This document shows, piece by piece, positions 46,764-56,482 of a stretch of DNA of 64,000 nt. The translations under genes were made by a program, and so were the position numbers. Under the pieces are notes generated by a model. It did no database searches. It saw only the letters and a program-made list of their open reading frames with translations, and was not told the DNA's origin. Numbering within the stretch: position 1 is the stretch's first letter; every line of letters starts with the position of its first letter. Origin of the DNA: Rhodospirillales bacterium (GTDB taxonomy: Bacteria; Pseudomonadota; Alphaproteobacteria; Rhodospirillales; Casp-alpha2); assembly GCA_021775095.1 (NCBI GenBank), contig JAJFII010000057.1, positions 1 to 64,000 on the forward strand, in the 5' to 3' direction.

Positions 46764-47654
46764 ATGACAAATAAAATTGCTTTGATCGGTGCCGGAGTTA
46801 TGGGGGGCGCCATTGGTGCCCGCCTGCTGGCGACGGGAAACGACCTTTATGTCTTTGATCCGGATCCGGCCAGGGTCGCGGCGCTTACCGCCGACGGTGC
46901 CCATGCCCCATCGACGGCGGCGGCAGCGGCGTCAAACGCCGACTATATCATCCTCAGTCTGAACGTCGCGGCCATTGTCCGCGCTGCCGTATTCGGTGAA
47001 AACGGTGTTGCCTCCGGTGCCAAACCAGGGGCCCTGATCATTGATATGTCTTCCATTGATCCGGAATCAACGAAGGCCTTGGCCACCGACGCCCGGGAAA
47101 AAGGCCTGCGCTGGCTCGATTGCCCGCTGTCTGGCGGTGCCCCCAAGGTTCGGGACGGTGCCCTGGCAGTGATGGCCGGTGGCGACAGGTCTGATTTTGA
47201 GGAGTCAAAATATGTCATGGACCACCTCTGTGCCAATTATACCCTGATGGGTGAGAACGGTGCCGGCCAAACCACCAAATTGATCAACCAGGTTCTCTGC
47301 GCCGTGAATTTTGTCGCCGTTGCGGAAGCCACCCAACTGGCTCTCGATGCCGGGGTTGATGCGACAAAAATTCCAGAAGCGATAAAAGGCGGCCGGGCCG
47401 ATAGTGCCATATTGCAGGAATATATGGCAAAAATGGCGGCCAAGGATTACACCCCAACCGGCCGTCTCGACAATATGGTCAAGGATTTGAATGCGGCCCA
47501 GGACCTGTCGCGCCAGACCGGCACGGCGATGCCGCTGACCGCCGTTTGTGCAGAAATTCACCGTCTGTTGACGTCGGCTGGTCTGGGTGGTGCCGACAGC
47601 GCCGCCCTCATGAAATTCTTTGAAGGCCCAAGTACCAATGGTATGCCAGATTAG
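46764..47654 (+). CDS. NAD(P)-dependent oxidoreductase, beta-hydroxyacid dehydrogenase family
   Basis: 296 residues from ATG 46764. The cofactor loop is IALIGAGVMGGAIGARLL; the family signature DCPLSGGAPKVRDGALAVMAGG and the catalytic Lys in GAGQTTKLINQVLC match 3-hydroxyisobutyrate or 2-hydroxy-3-oxopropionate reductase relatives. Expected to reduce tartronate semialdehyde- or similar beta-hydroxyacids, in keeping with sugar-acid catabolism. About 86 bp after the SDR gene and 47 bp before the LacI regulator. Confidence 0.88.
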   Translation: MTNKIALIGAGVMGGAIGARLLATGNDLYVFDPDPARVAALTADGAHAPSTAAAAASNADYIILSLNVAAIVRAAVFGENGVASGAKPGALIIDMSSIDPESTKALATDAREKGLRWLDCPLSGGAPKVRDGALAVMAGGDRSDFEESKYVMDHLCANYTLMGENGAGQTTKLINQVLCAVNFVAVAEATQLALDAGVDATKIPEAIKGGRADSAILQEYMAKMAAKDYTPTGRLDNMVKDLNAAQDLSRQTGTAMPLTAVCAEIHRLLTSAGLGGADSAALMKFFEGPSTNGMPD

Positions 47655-47701
47655 CAAAACCAACGGTGCAGCCATTCGACAACCCATAGACATTCCGTGT
47701 A

Positions 47702-48730
47702 ATGGCAACTAAACCCGGCCCGGCAAAAATGTCTGATGTTGCCGAACGTGTCGGCGTGTCGACCATGACCGTGTCGCGCGCCTTAAAAGTCGGGACCTCA
47801 GTCAGTGAGGAAACCCGCCGGCAGATACGTCAGGCCGCCGATGATCTTGGATATGTCCTCAACAGCGCCGCCGCAGGCCTGTCGTCACAACGTACCGGCT
47901 TTGTCGCCGTTATCATCCCTTCCGTCAATAATGCCAACTTCGCCGATACCTTGCGCGGCCTGACTGAAAAACTCCACGGCTCGCGCTTGCAGATCCTGCT
48001 CGGATATACGGATTACGACATCAATCGGGAAGAACAGATCATTGAACAATTCCTGTCCCGTCAACCAGAAGCCATTGTTGTCACCGGTGGGTCCCACACG
48101 GACCGGGCGCGCCAGCTGCTGACGCAGGCTGGTGTGCCGGTCGTTGAAATGTGGGACCTGCCGACACCGGCCATCGATCAGGTCGTCGGGTTTTCCAACG
48201 CCCGGGCGTCAACCCTCATGGTCGAACACCTGTTTCAGCAGGGTTATCGAAAAATTGGTTTCATCGGCGGTGATACGGAACGCGACACCCGTGGTCTCGA
48301 CCGCCGCCGGGGATTTATCACCGCAACCAAAAAGCTGGGCCTGCAATATCACCGTCTGGTGGCGTCCGGGCATCCGCCGGTGACCATGCGCGAAGGGGCC
48401 GTGGCCATGCAGATCCTGCTGACCCAATGGTCCGATACGGAAGCGGTGATGTGTGTCTCCGATCTGTCGGCCTTTGGTGCCATGACTGAATGTCTGAGAT
48501 CTGGACTCCGGGTTCCCGGCGACATGGCGATCGCCGGATTTGGCGATTATGACGTGGCTGAATATGCGGTTCCGTCGATTACCACCATTGACGTCGGCGC
48601 GCAAATGATCGGCGAACAGGTGGCCGGAATCATCCTGCGTGAACTTGCTATTATCGACGATAATTCAGGGCAATCGGTCATCAAAACCGAACCGAAATTG
48701 ATCGTTCGGGAAAGTACCAAACGGCTCTGA
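47702..48730 (+). CDS. LacI family transcriptional regulator
   Basis: 342 residues. The N-terminal HTH is MSDVAERVGVSTMTVSRALKVGTSVSEETRRQIRQAADDLGYVLN, then the hinge NSAAAGLSSQRTG; the effector domain is periplasmic-binding-like (IGFIGGDTERDTRGLDRRRGF, AIAGFGDYDVAEYAVPSITT). It most resembles GntR/IdnR-like gluconate regulators. It probably binds the 45809 palindrome and controls idnD and the SDR operon. Confidence 0.93.
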   Translation: MATKPGPAKMSDVAERVGVSTMTVSRALKVGTSVSEETRRQIRQAADDLGYVLNSAAAGLSSQRTGFVAVIIPSVNNANFADTLRGLTEKLHGSRLQILLGYTDYDINREEQIIEQFLSRQPEAIVVTGGSHTDRARQLLTQAGVPVVEMWDLPTPAIDQVVGFSNARASTLMVEHLFQQGYRKIGFIGGDTERDTRGLDRRRGFITATKKLGLQYHRLVASGHPPVTMREGAVAMQILLTQWSDTEAVMCVSDLSAFGAMTECLRSGLRVPGDMAIAGFGDYDVAEYAVPSITTIDVGAQMIGEQVAGIILRELAIIDDNSGQSVIKTEPKLIVRESTKRL

Positions 48731-48830
48731 ACGCCGATCCCGCAGCCGCCCCGTCCCTGCCGAGGTTTTACACGGGGTTTGGAATGCCGGTGTATCGTCA
48801 AAAAAATCAGTGAATTCCACGGATGATCGA

Positions 48831-50126
48831 TTACCTGTCACGGGCCAGTCGCAAACCGGAAAATTGCCATTTTTGATGGGGATAAAAAAAGTTGCGGTAG
48901 CTGGCCCGAATGTGATCGGCCGGGGTGACACAGGATCCGCCGCGCAGGACATATTGGCCGGACATAAATTTACCATTGTATTCGGCCACAACGCCCTCCA
49001 TGGATTTAAATCCGGGATAGGCCATATAGGGGCTGGAGGTCCATTCCCAGACGTCGCCAAACATTTGATTTAATCCGTCGCCCTTGTCGCCACCGCCAGC
49101 CGCCGGCAGGGGGCGGTATAAGGCACAGTCGGCAAAATGCCCGTTTGTGTCAACACCTTGAGCAGCGACTTCCCATTCAAATTCTGTCGGCAAACGATGG
49201 CCTGCCCACCGGGCATAGGCGTCGGCTTCAAAGAAACTGATGTGGCATACGGGGGCGGTTTTATTTACCGGCTGAAATCCGTGCAGCGACATGGTCCACC
49301 ACTGGCCGTCGCGCATTTCCCAATAGGCGGGAGCCTGCCATTGGTCTTTTTGCACCAGGGCCCAACCGTCTGAAAGCCAATGCAGGGGATTTGTATATCC
49401 CCCGTCTTGCATGAAAGTGATCCATTGACCGACGCTGACCGGATGGGACGCCAGGGCGAAGTCCTGCAGCAAAGTTTGGTGCCGGGGGGTTTCACAATCA
49501 AAGGCAAAACGGCTCCCCTGGTAACCGACTTTGTGAATGCCGCCGGTAAAATTAACCCAGGCGGGACCGCTTGGCGTTGCGCCCGAATAGGGGAGGGGTA
49601 CGGGTGGCCGATAGGCCGGGTTCAGGGGGTTTTGGGCAAACAGGTGCAACAAATCGGTAAGCAGCAATTCCTGATGCTGTTGTTCGTGGTTCAGCCCCAG
49701 TTCGACTAAATCCATGACGCGATGCGAAACCTCTGATCGATCCAGCAATTGCACGAGATGGCTGTCGACGTGGGCGCGATAGTCCCGCACCCGATCCAGA
49801 CTCGGGCGGGTTAACAGGCCCCGGTTGGGACGGGCGTGGCGGGGACCAAGCGCCTCATAATAAGAATTGAACAGGAAATGAAAGGTTTCATCGAAGGGTT
49901 TATAACCGCCCTGATGCCGGTTAAGAATAACCGCTTCAAAAAACCAACTGGTATGCGCCAGATGCCACTTTGCCGGGCTTGCATCGGGCATGGATTGCAC
50001 CGTGGCGTCGGCGTCGGATAAACCATGGGTCAGGACAAGGCTGTTGTTGCGCACTTCCTTAAATCGCTGAAGCAGGTTTTTACTGTCCTGACGGGATGCC
50101 TGTGCGGGGTGGATTTCGGCGTTCAT
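48831..50126 (-). CDS. egtB: ergothioneine biosynthesis protein EgtB
   Basis: 431 residues. The N-terminal DinB-like domain supplies iron ligands KWHLAHTSWFFE and ELGLNHEQQHQELLL; the C-terminal FGE-sulfatase-like domain has GHRLPTEFEWEVAAQG, FGDVWEWTSS and YVLRGGSCVTPADHIRASYRNF. Family: non-haem iron enzyme joining hercynine to a thiol donor with sulfoxidation. It follows egtD by 20 bp. No egtC, egtA or egtE is present here, as in other Proteobacteria that skip them. Confidence 0.94.
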   Translation of the reverse strand: MNAEIHPAQASRQDSKNLLQRFKEVRNNSLVLTHGLSDADATVQSMPDASPAKWHLAHTSWFFEAVILNRHQGGYKPFDETFHFLFNSYYEALGPRHARPNRGLLTRPSLDRVRDYRAHVDSHLVQLLDRSEVSHRVMDLVELGLNHEQQHQELLLTDLLHLFAQNPLNPAYRPPVPLPYSGATPSGPAWVNFTGGIHKVGYQGSRFAFDCETPRHQTLLQDFALASHPVSVGQWITFMQDGGYTNPLHWLSDGWALVQKDQWQAPAYWEMRDGQWWTMSLHGFQPVNKTAPVCHISFFEADAYARWAGHRLPTEFEWEVAAQGVDTNGHFADCALYRPLPAAGGGDKGDGLNQMFGDVWEWTSSPYMAYPGFKSMEGVVAEYNGKFMSGQYVLRGGSCVTPADHIRASYRNFFYPHQKWQFSGLRLARDR

Positions 50127-50146
50127 TTAGGCGCTCCTTCCCGGCT

Positions 50147-51115
50147 TCAATCCGCCGCCAAATAATGCACGGAAAAAAGCTGATCCGCATCTGTCCAGAC
50201 CTTAACGGGCGTAAAACCGCTGTTCAGTGCCAGTTCTTGAAAACCCCCAATGGTATATTTGTAGGAGTTTTCCGTGTGAATGGATTCGCCCGCTTCGAAG
50301 GAAAAACACCGGCCTGAAATGGTCACGTCCTGTCGGCAGGTGCTGACCAAATGCATTTCAATCCGGCTCTCGGTTTCATTGAAAAAGGCCCGGTGATCAA
50401 ACTGCGTCAGGTCAAAATTTGCAGCCAGCTTGCGGTTGCACCGGTGCAGCAGGTTTTTGTTAAAATCAGCCGTCACGCCTTTTTTGTCGTCATAAGCGGC
50501 GTTGAGAATGGCCGTCTCCTTGACCAGGTCAACGCCGATTAAAAAACCGCCGCCGTTCAGTTTGTTTTTTACCCGGCGTAAAAACCCGGTCGCGTCCTCG
50601 GGGGTAAAATTACCAATCGTCGAGCCCGGGTAAAACCCCACGTATTGCCCGTCGGTTATGGGCGGTAATTCAAAATCCGAGGTGTAGTCGGCGCAAATCG
50701 CCGCCACGGTAACGGCCGGGAACCGCCGCGCAAAATCCGCCGCCGATAAGGCCAGGTGGTCACGGGAAATATCGATGGGCACATATACAAGCGGCTTATC
50801 CAGGGCGTCCATCAAAATCCGAACCTTAATGCTCGACCCACTGCCAAACTCAACAAGGTGACACTGGCTTCCCGCCAGGGCCGCCATTTCCCCCTTATGG
50901 CGCTCCAATATTCCCAGTTCGGTTCGTGTTGGATAATATTCCTCCAGTTGACAAATCGCTTCGAACAACTGGGACCCGGCTTCGTCGTAAAAAAACTTGC
51001 TGGCAATGAATTTTTGCGGCTGCGAGAGACCTTTTAAAATGGCACTCAAAAAATCCTGATCGTCCGGCTCGAAATCATGGAAACTGTTGGCGGTTTCGGC
51101 TTGTGAACGGGGCAT
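50147..51115 (-). CDS. egtD: L-histidine N(alpha)-methyltransferase EgtD
   Basis: 322 residues from ATG 51115; a TTG at 51157 would add 14 residues with no family resemblance. FFYDEAGSQLFEAICQLEEYYPTRTELGIL and VEFGSGSSIKVRILMDA are diagnostic SAM-binding sequence of EgtD; the GFYPGSTIGNF segment is also conserved. Trimethylates histidine to hercynine, the first step of ergothioneine synthesis. A 15-bp palindrome at 51260-51274 lies upstream. Confidence 0.94.
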   Translation of the reverse strand: MPRSQAETANSFHDFEPDDQDFLSAILKGLSQPQKFIASKFFYDEAGSQLFEAICQLEEYYPTRTELGILERHKGEMAALAGSQCHLVEFGSGSSIKVRILMDALDKPLVYVPIDISRDHLALSAADFARRFPAVTVAAICADYTSDFELPPITDGQYVGFYPGSTIGNFTPEDATGFLRRVKNKLNGGGFLIGVDLVKETAILNAAYDDKKGVTADFNKNLLHRCNRKLAANFDLTQFDHRAFFNETESRIEMHLVSTCRQDVTISGRCFSFEAGESIHTENSYKYTIGGFQELALNSGFTPVKVWTDADQLFSVHYLAAD

Positions 51116-51448
51116 CGATAGGCTTTCTGTGTTGTGACCCTGGGTCAGGGACGTCAAATCAAAAGATCATTCCGGCGACCCGGGTACGACCGTTGAGATA
51201 CTGACTATAACGGACTAATAAAGAAACAAATATGACTTATATTGTCAAATTCCTGTGCAAAATTGTCACAATTTACAAAATCGATGACCATGGATTGGGA
51301 TGATGTCCGTTATTTTCCCGCTCCGTCGCGGTGCGATTGTTTGTCCGGGCGCCGGGCGGTTGTGTGATGACGGTCGTCGGTGAGGATGGGGTGGAAACCG
51401 CCCGCCTGTGGCTTTTAATAATAATTAAACCGCAGAGGCGTGTCCGTC
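51116..51448. other. 333-bp region between egtD and an aminotransferase gene
   Basis: Holds the likely egtD promoter, the palindromes at 51135-51147 and 51260-51274, and an AT-rich part (about 51200-51280). No gene recognised. Confidence 0.5.
51260..51274. promoter_or_regulatory. 15-bp palindrome upstream of egtD
   Basis: AAATTGT-C-ACAATTT, perfect arms around one C, about 145 bp upstream of the egtD start. Candidate operator for the ergothioneine operon. A second ATTGTCA lies about 20 bp to its left. Confidence 0.5.
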
Positions 51449-52723
51449 TTAACCGCACAGTTTTTTAACGCAGGCCAATTCAACGCAAGCGCATAAAACG
51501 TTCATGGCGTGTTCAATGTCGTTGACCGAAGGCAAGGTCGGGGCAATACGAATGTTGCGATCCCTGGGGTCCCGGGCATAGGGAAAGGTGACGCCGGCGG
51601 CAGTCATTTTAACGCCCGCTTCGGCGGCCAACCGGACCACCTCCTTGGCGCAGCCGTCGACCACGTCGAGACTGACAAAATACCCGCCTTGCGGTTTGCT
51701 CCAGGTGGCAATGCCTTTGCCGTCCAGTTTTTCTGTCAAAATCCTGTCAACCGTCGCGAATTTTGGCGCGATGATTTCAGCGTGTTTATCCATATGGGCA
51801 CGGACCCCGTTCATATCACCAAAAAACTTAAGGTGGCGGATCTGGTTTATTTTGTCGGGGCCGATGGTCGCATAGGAAATTTTTTCTGCAGCGTCTTTGA
51901 TATTGGTCACCGATCCGCCCATCACCGCAATGCCGGAACCGGCAAAGCTGATTTTTGAGGTCGAGCCGATCAACAGGGGCCGGTTTGCCGTTCCCGCCGC
52001 TTTGCAGGTGCTGAGAATATCTTTGACCACTGCCGGGCCCTGGCCCAGGTGGTGATAGGCGTAGGCGTTGTCCCAAATGATCCGAAAATCCCTGGCCGCC
52101 GTCGCCATGGTCGCCAGCCGGTCGACAACCTCATCAGCATAAGTGGCACCCGTCGGATTGGAATATTTCGGCACACACCATATACCCTTAATGGTCGCGT
52201 CCTTGGCAACGTAGTCTTCGACCTGATCCATATGGGGCCCGTTGTCGTTCATTTCAATCGGGATCATTTCGATACCCAGACGTTCACAGATGGCAAAATG
52301 CCGATCATAACCGGGTGCCGGGCACAAAAATTTAATCCCGCCCTGGGCACTCCAGGGGCCGTCGCCGTCGGGCATACCAAACAACATGCCACCGACCAAA
52401 ATGTCATACATCAGGGTCAGGCTGGCATTGCCGCCAATAATCACTTCATCGACAGTTACTCCCAAAAACTCGGCGAACAGGACCTTTGCCTCCTTGGTCC
52501 CGGTGCCCAATCCGTAATTGCGATAATCTGTGCCGTCGTCGGCAAAACAATCTTCACGGTCAATTGCCGCCAACAGGCCATCGGCCAGATCAAGCTGTTC
52601 CGACGAGGGTTTGCCGCGGGTCATATCAATTTGGATATTCCGCAATGTCAGGGTTTTGTACTGCGCGTCCAGTTGGGGCAGGGCCTGGGTCAGGGTCTCG
52701 GTCGATTGTTCCGTGTAGCTCAT
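51449..52723 (-). CDS. class I/II aminotransferase (aspartate aminotransferase type Ib-like)
   Basis: 424 residues. The internal PLP lysine is in IGSTSKISFAGSG; Asn and Tyr contacts in PKYSNPTGATY and IIWDNAYAYHH. The N-terminal RNIQIDMTRGKPSSEQLDLADGLL is diagnostic of the family that includes the distinct bacterial aspartate aminotransferases. Amino donor or acceptor cannot be named. It is on the minus strand, upstream of the ergothioneine genes and separated from them by about 330 bp. Confidence 0.87.
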   Translation of the reverse strand: MSYTEQSTETLTQALPQLDAQYKTLTLRNIQIDMTRGKPSSEQLDLADGLLAAIDREDCFADDGTDYRNYGLGTGTKEAKVLFAEFLGVTVDEVIIGGNASLTLMYDILVGGMLFGMPDGDGPWSAQGGIKFLCPAPGYDRHFAICERLGIEMIPIEMNDNGPHMDQVEDYVAKDATIKGIWCVPKYSNPTGATYADEVVDRLATMATAARDFRIIWDNAYAYHHLGQGPAVVKDILSTCKAAGTANRPLLIGSTSKISFAGSGIAVMGGSVTNIKDAAEKISYATIGPDKINQIRHLKFFGDMNGVRAHMDKHAEIIAPKFATVDRILTEKLDGKGIATWSKPQGGYFVSLDVVDGCAKEVVRLAAEAGVKMTAAGVTFPYARDPRDRNIRIAPTLPSVNDIEHAMNVLCACVELACVKKLCG

Positions 52724-52865
52724 GAAATATTCCCGTTGGCGATCAAGTTTTGATGGCCGCGAGATTAAGTGGAAACCGGGTAAACGGCAAGCAAGGGCTC
52801 CTTTCCCGCCGATAAATAATGCGGTTTATTAACCCAATGCTAACGGCCTAATTCCATAAAGGGAT

Positions 52866-54767
52866 ATGAACAAAAGCTACAGGCCCGTACGACCCGGATA
52901 TTCGTCTGCTGTGCTCTCCGTTTTGAAATGGACGGCGACCGTTGGTGTCTGGGGATTTATCGCCGTCCTGTTGATGTCCGGCTGGTTTTTTCTGACCCTG
53001 CCCAACATAGACGCGGCCCTTGACGCGACCCGGCGGCCAACCATTACCCTGCTGTCAGCCGATGGTTCCGTATTGGCCGCCAAGGGAGATTTATACGGCC
53101 TGCCGGTGCAACTGACGGAAGTTCCCGACGCCCTGCCAAAGGCCATCCTGGCAACCGAGGACCGGCGATTTTACAGTCATTTTGGATTGGATGTGATCGG
53201 ACTTCTGCGCGCTGCCTGGCGCAATGTAAGGGCCGGCAGAATTGTTCAGGGGGGCTCAACCATCACCCAACAGGTGGCTAAAAACCTGTTCCTGACGCCG
53301 GAACGCTCCATCAAACGTAAGGTCCAGGAGGTCATGTTAGCCCTCTGGCTGGAGTACCGGTTCTCCAAAGATCAGATTCTGACGATTTATCTCAACCGGG
53401 TATACCTGGGTGCCGGCACCTATGGCGTCGATGCAGCGGCGCGCAAATATTTTGGCCGATCCGTGACAACCCTATCGACCTACCAAAGCGCCCTGATCGC
53501 CGGCCTGCTCAAGGCACCCAGTCGGTATAATCCCCACGCCAGTAAAAACCGCAGCCGCGAGCGAACCCAGCAGGTCCTGCAAAATATGGTGGCGGCCGGT
53601 TATTTGACCGATGACCAAGCCAGCGCCGCCGTGAAAAAACCAGGCCGAACCCTGCAGGCCGCCAGCAAACGGCTGGGTCGGCATTTTGTTGACTGGGTCA
53701 TGGCGCAACTGACCAGTTACGTGTCCGCCGGCGACCGTGATCTGACAATTATTACGACCCTCGATGCCAAGTTGCAATTTCAGGCCGAAAAACAAGTCCG
53801 TCAGGCGCTTGCGAAGAACCGTAAAAAACTGAAGGTTACGCAAGCCGCGGCCCTGGTGATGAGCCCGTCTGGTGCCGTACTGGCGATGGTCGGCGGTGAT
53901 AATTACGGGGCCAGCCAGTTCAATCGGACCACGCAAGCCCTGCGCCAGCCCGGGTCGACCTTTAAACCGTTTGTCTTTGTTGCAGGTCTGGCGGCCGGAC
54001 TGACGCCGGAATCCCGGGTGAGTGACGCCCCCATCGATGTCGCCGGCTGGAAACCACAGAACTTCAAACGGACTTTTGCCGGGGAAATGACCCTAACCGA
54101 CGCCATGGCGAATTCCGTAAATACTGTTGCCGTTCGTGTCGCCGAAAAAGCCGGCGTCAAGCGGCTCATCAATACGCTCAGGCGGTTTGGTATCACGTCG
54201 GAAATGCAGGCAGACCTCGGCCTGGCACTGGGTGCATCTGAAGTGACGATGATGGAACTGACGGCCGCCTATGCGTCTTTTGCCAATGGCGGTTTTGGCG
54301 TTTGGCCCTATGCCATCCGCGAGGTTCGTGACGGTCAGGACCAGGTGCTCTACAAGCGCCAAGGCGGTGGTCCGGGCCGTATTGAAAGTGCGGCAAAAGT
54401 TTCCGCCATAAATGCCATGCTCAGCCAGGTCCTCAAACGGGGTACCGGTAAAAACGCCCGCATCGACCGACCGGCAGCGGGAAAGTCCGGCACGACCCAG
54501 AACTACCGGGATGCCTGGTTTGTTGGTTATACGACGGACCGGGTTGCCAGTGTGTGGCTCGGCAATGATGACGGCGCGTCCATGAACAGGGTGACCGGCG
54601 GTGGCCTGCCGGCCCGCATGTGGCGGGATTTAATGATATCGGCACACGGCGGAATTTCCAAAAAGGACCTGCCCACATCGGACAATCCCAGGCACCAATC
54701 CAAACCGCTGGCCAAGGTCGAAAAGGGTCTGTGGCAAAAACTGACAAATATATTCGGCGGAGACTGA
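52866..54767 (+). CDS. class A penicillin-binding protein (PBP1A family)
   Basis: 633 residues. A short cytoplasmic tail and one membrane anchor (VLKWTATVGVWGFIAVLLMSGWFFLTLP) precede the transglycosylase domain, with catalytic Glu in ATEDRRFYSH and GGSTITQQVAKN and RKVQEVMLALWLE. The transpeptidase motifs are SxxK in PGSTFKPFVF, SxN in NSVNTVAVR, and KSG in AGKSGTTQNYRDAWF. Polymerises and cross-links peptidoglycan in the inner membrane. It lies on the plus strand, divergent from the aminotransferase. Confidence 0.93.
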   Translation: MNKSYRPVRPGYSSAVLSVLKWTATVGVWGFIAVLLMSGWFFLTLPNIDAALDATRRPTITLLSADGSVLAAKGDLYGLPVQLTEVPDALPKAILATEDRRFYSHFGLDVIGLLRAAWRNVRAGRIVQGGSTITQQVAKNLFLTPERSIKRKVQEVMLALWLEYRFSKDQILTIYLNRVYLGAGTYGVDAAARKYFGRSVTTLSTYQSALIAGLLKAPSRYNPHASKNRSRERTQQVLQNMVAAGYLTDDQASAAVKKPGRTLQAASKRLGRHFVDWVMAQLTSYVSAGDRDLTIITTLDAKLQFQAEKQVRQALAKNRKKLKVTQAAALVMSPSGAVLAMVGGDNYGASQFNRTTQALRQPGSTFKPFVFVAGLAAGLTPESRVSDAPIDVAGWKPQNFKRTFAGEMTLTDAMANSVNTVAVRVAEKAGVKRLINTLRRFGITSEMQADLGLALGASEVTMMELTAAYASFANGGFGVWPYAIREVRDGQDQVLYKRQGGGPGRIESAAKVSAINAMLSQVLKRGTGKNARIDRPAAGKSGTTQNYRDAWFVGYTTDRVASVWLGNDDGASMNRVTGGGLPARMWRDLMISAHGGISKKDLPTSDNPRHQSKPLAKVEKGLWQKLTNIFGGD

Positions 54768-55030
54768 CCGGCTGCTGAAAACCATAGAATTTGCCCATCG
54801 ACGGATCAGGACCGCCGTTTTAGCGGTTACCAGCCATGGTCTAAATGGGCCTTGCCCTGGGCCCCCGGAACATCGGCGACAAAATGCCGGACCCGCATTA
54901 ATCTTGCGGCATCGAACCGCGGCTTTAGGGCGCCATCGTCAATTGACCCCAAAGCAGGTGACATTGTTCGCCGCACCCGGCTTTGGCGGCTCGATCGCCC
55001 TTGAAAAGGTTTTGCTGTAGCGGGTGGGTG

Positions 55031-56482
55031 TCATGCATCGCCATTTCGCATGCGGGCGATGGTATTGGTTGTCGATAATCCGTCGACCAGCCGGGCCCGA
55101 ACGATCATGCCTCCTGCCGCCTTGACGGCGGCGGCACCGACAATTTCGTTCTCCTGATAGTCCGCCCCTTTGACTAACACATTGGGTTTTATCAGTTCGA
55201 TCAATCGTAACGGCGTATCGTCACCAAACAGCACCACCGCATCGACCATCTTAAGCGACGACAAAAGGCTCGCCCGATCCATTTCGTTGTTCAGCGGTCG
55301 GTCCTGACCTTTTAGTTTGCGAACCGACGCGTCGGTATTAACCGCAACAATTAACCGGTCACAGGCATCACGGGCCTGTTGCAATAAAGATCGATGGCCA
55401 TTGTGCAGAATGTCAAAACAGCCGTTGGTGAAACCAACGCGCAACCCGGCGTTTTGCCACTCGGTTACCTGCACCATAATGTTTTCGTCGTCGAACACGG
55501 GATGGGCGGCCAACGAGGTAATGAGTTCCTGAATCAAAACGGTCGCCGTGCCGGCCTTGGCGACCACCAGGCCGGCGGCGGCGTTGGCGAGTTTGGCCGC
55601 ATCATGGAGGTTTCCCTGCGCCGCCAGGCTCAAGGCCATGGCGGCACAGACCGTGTCGCCGGCACCGGAAACGTCGAATACGGCCCGTGCTTCCGCCGGC
55701 AGATGCCATGCCGGTGCTCCCCTTTGGATCAACGACATGCCATCGTTACTGCGGGTTGCCAGGATTCCTTCAATACCGGTTTGTTCCATCAACCGAGCCG
55801 CCGCATCAACAACTTCCGTGTCGGTATGGGTCGGCATTCCCGACGCCAGTTCCAGTTCCCGCCGATTTGGTGTCACCAAAGTTGCCCCGGCGTAACAGCT
55901 GTAATCCTTGCCTTTTGGATCAACGATGATCGGTTTTTTCTGGGAGCGGGCAAGGTTTATCAATTTCGCGAGGACCGCATCGGACAAAACGCCCTTGCCA
56001 TAATCGGACACCATCAAGGCACCGCATTCGGCCAGTTCCTCTGCGGCAATTTCCAGCAGGATCTGGGCTGCCTCATGGGACAGAATTTCGGTGGTTTCTT
56101 TGTCGGCCCTTAACATTTGTTGATTGCCAGATACAAATCGACTTTTTTGGGTGGTCAGCCGCTGTGGTTCGACGATCAGGTGACTATCCAACCCGGCCAC
56201 GTCCGTTAAAAGATCTTCCACTTCCTGGCCAGCCGGGTCTTCACCGATCACCGAGATCAGACTGACATTACCGCCGAGGCTGGAAATATTGCGGGCCACA
56301 TTGCCGGCACCGCCAAGCATGGTGCGCTCATCATCAATCCGCAAAATGGGAATGGGTGCCTCCGGCGAAATGCGCTCAACCTCGCCGGTGATGAACCGGT
56401 CCAGCATCACATCGCCGATGCACAATACCCGTCCTTCCGGCAATTTTTGAATCAGTGATTCCAAGGAAACAGAATTTGTCAT
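55031..56482 (-). CDS. hldE: bifunctional heptose 7-phosphate kinase / heptose 1-phosphate adenylyltransferase
   Basis: 483 residues. The N-terminal PfkB kinase domain has the catalytic loop FDVSGAGDTVCAAMALSLA; the C-terminal nucleotidyltransferase domain has GFTNGCFDILHNGHRSLL with the H-x-x-H-type motif. Makes ADP-heptose precursor from D-sedoheptulose-derived phosphate for lipopolysaccharide core. The ATG overlaps the gmhA stop by four bases. Confidence 0.94.
   Translation of the reverse strand: MTNSVSLESLIQKLPEGRVLCIGDVMLDRFITGEVERISPEAPIPILRIDDERTMLGGAGNVARNISSLGGNVSLISVIGEDPAGQEVEDLLTDVAGLDSHLIVEPQRLTTQKSRFVSGNQQMLRADKETTEILSHEAAQILLEIAAEELAECGALMVSDYGKGVLSDAVLAKLINLARSQKKPIIVDPKGKDYSCYAGATLVTPNRRELELASGMPTHTDTEVVDAAARLMEQTGIEGILATRSNDGMSLIQRGAPAWHLPAEARAVFDVSGAGDTVCAAMALSLAAQGNLHDAAKLANAAAGLVVAKAGTATVLIQELITSLAAHPVFDDENIMVQVTEWQNAGLRVGFTNGCFDILHNGHRSLLQQARDACDRLIVAVNTDASVRKLKGQDRPLNNEMDRASLLSSLKMVDAVVLFGDDTPLRLIELIKPNVLVKGADYQENEIVGAAAVKAAGGMIVRARLVDGLSTTNTIARMRNGDA

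Noticed and set aside
48831-50126. Sulfatase-maturing formylglycine-generating enzyme for the nearby sulfatase
   Set aside because: The C-terminal FGE-like domain is shared with EgtB, but the N-terminal DinB-like domain with its iron-ligand histidines and the adjacent egtD identify it as EgtB.
54768-55030. Terminator or small gene between the penicillin-binding protein and hldE
   Set aside because: Only a 5-bp ACCGC/GCGGT hairpin without a T-tract; no reading frame of note.
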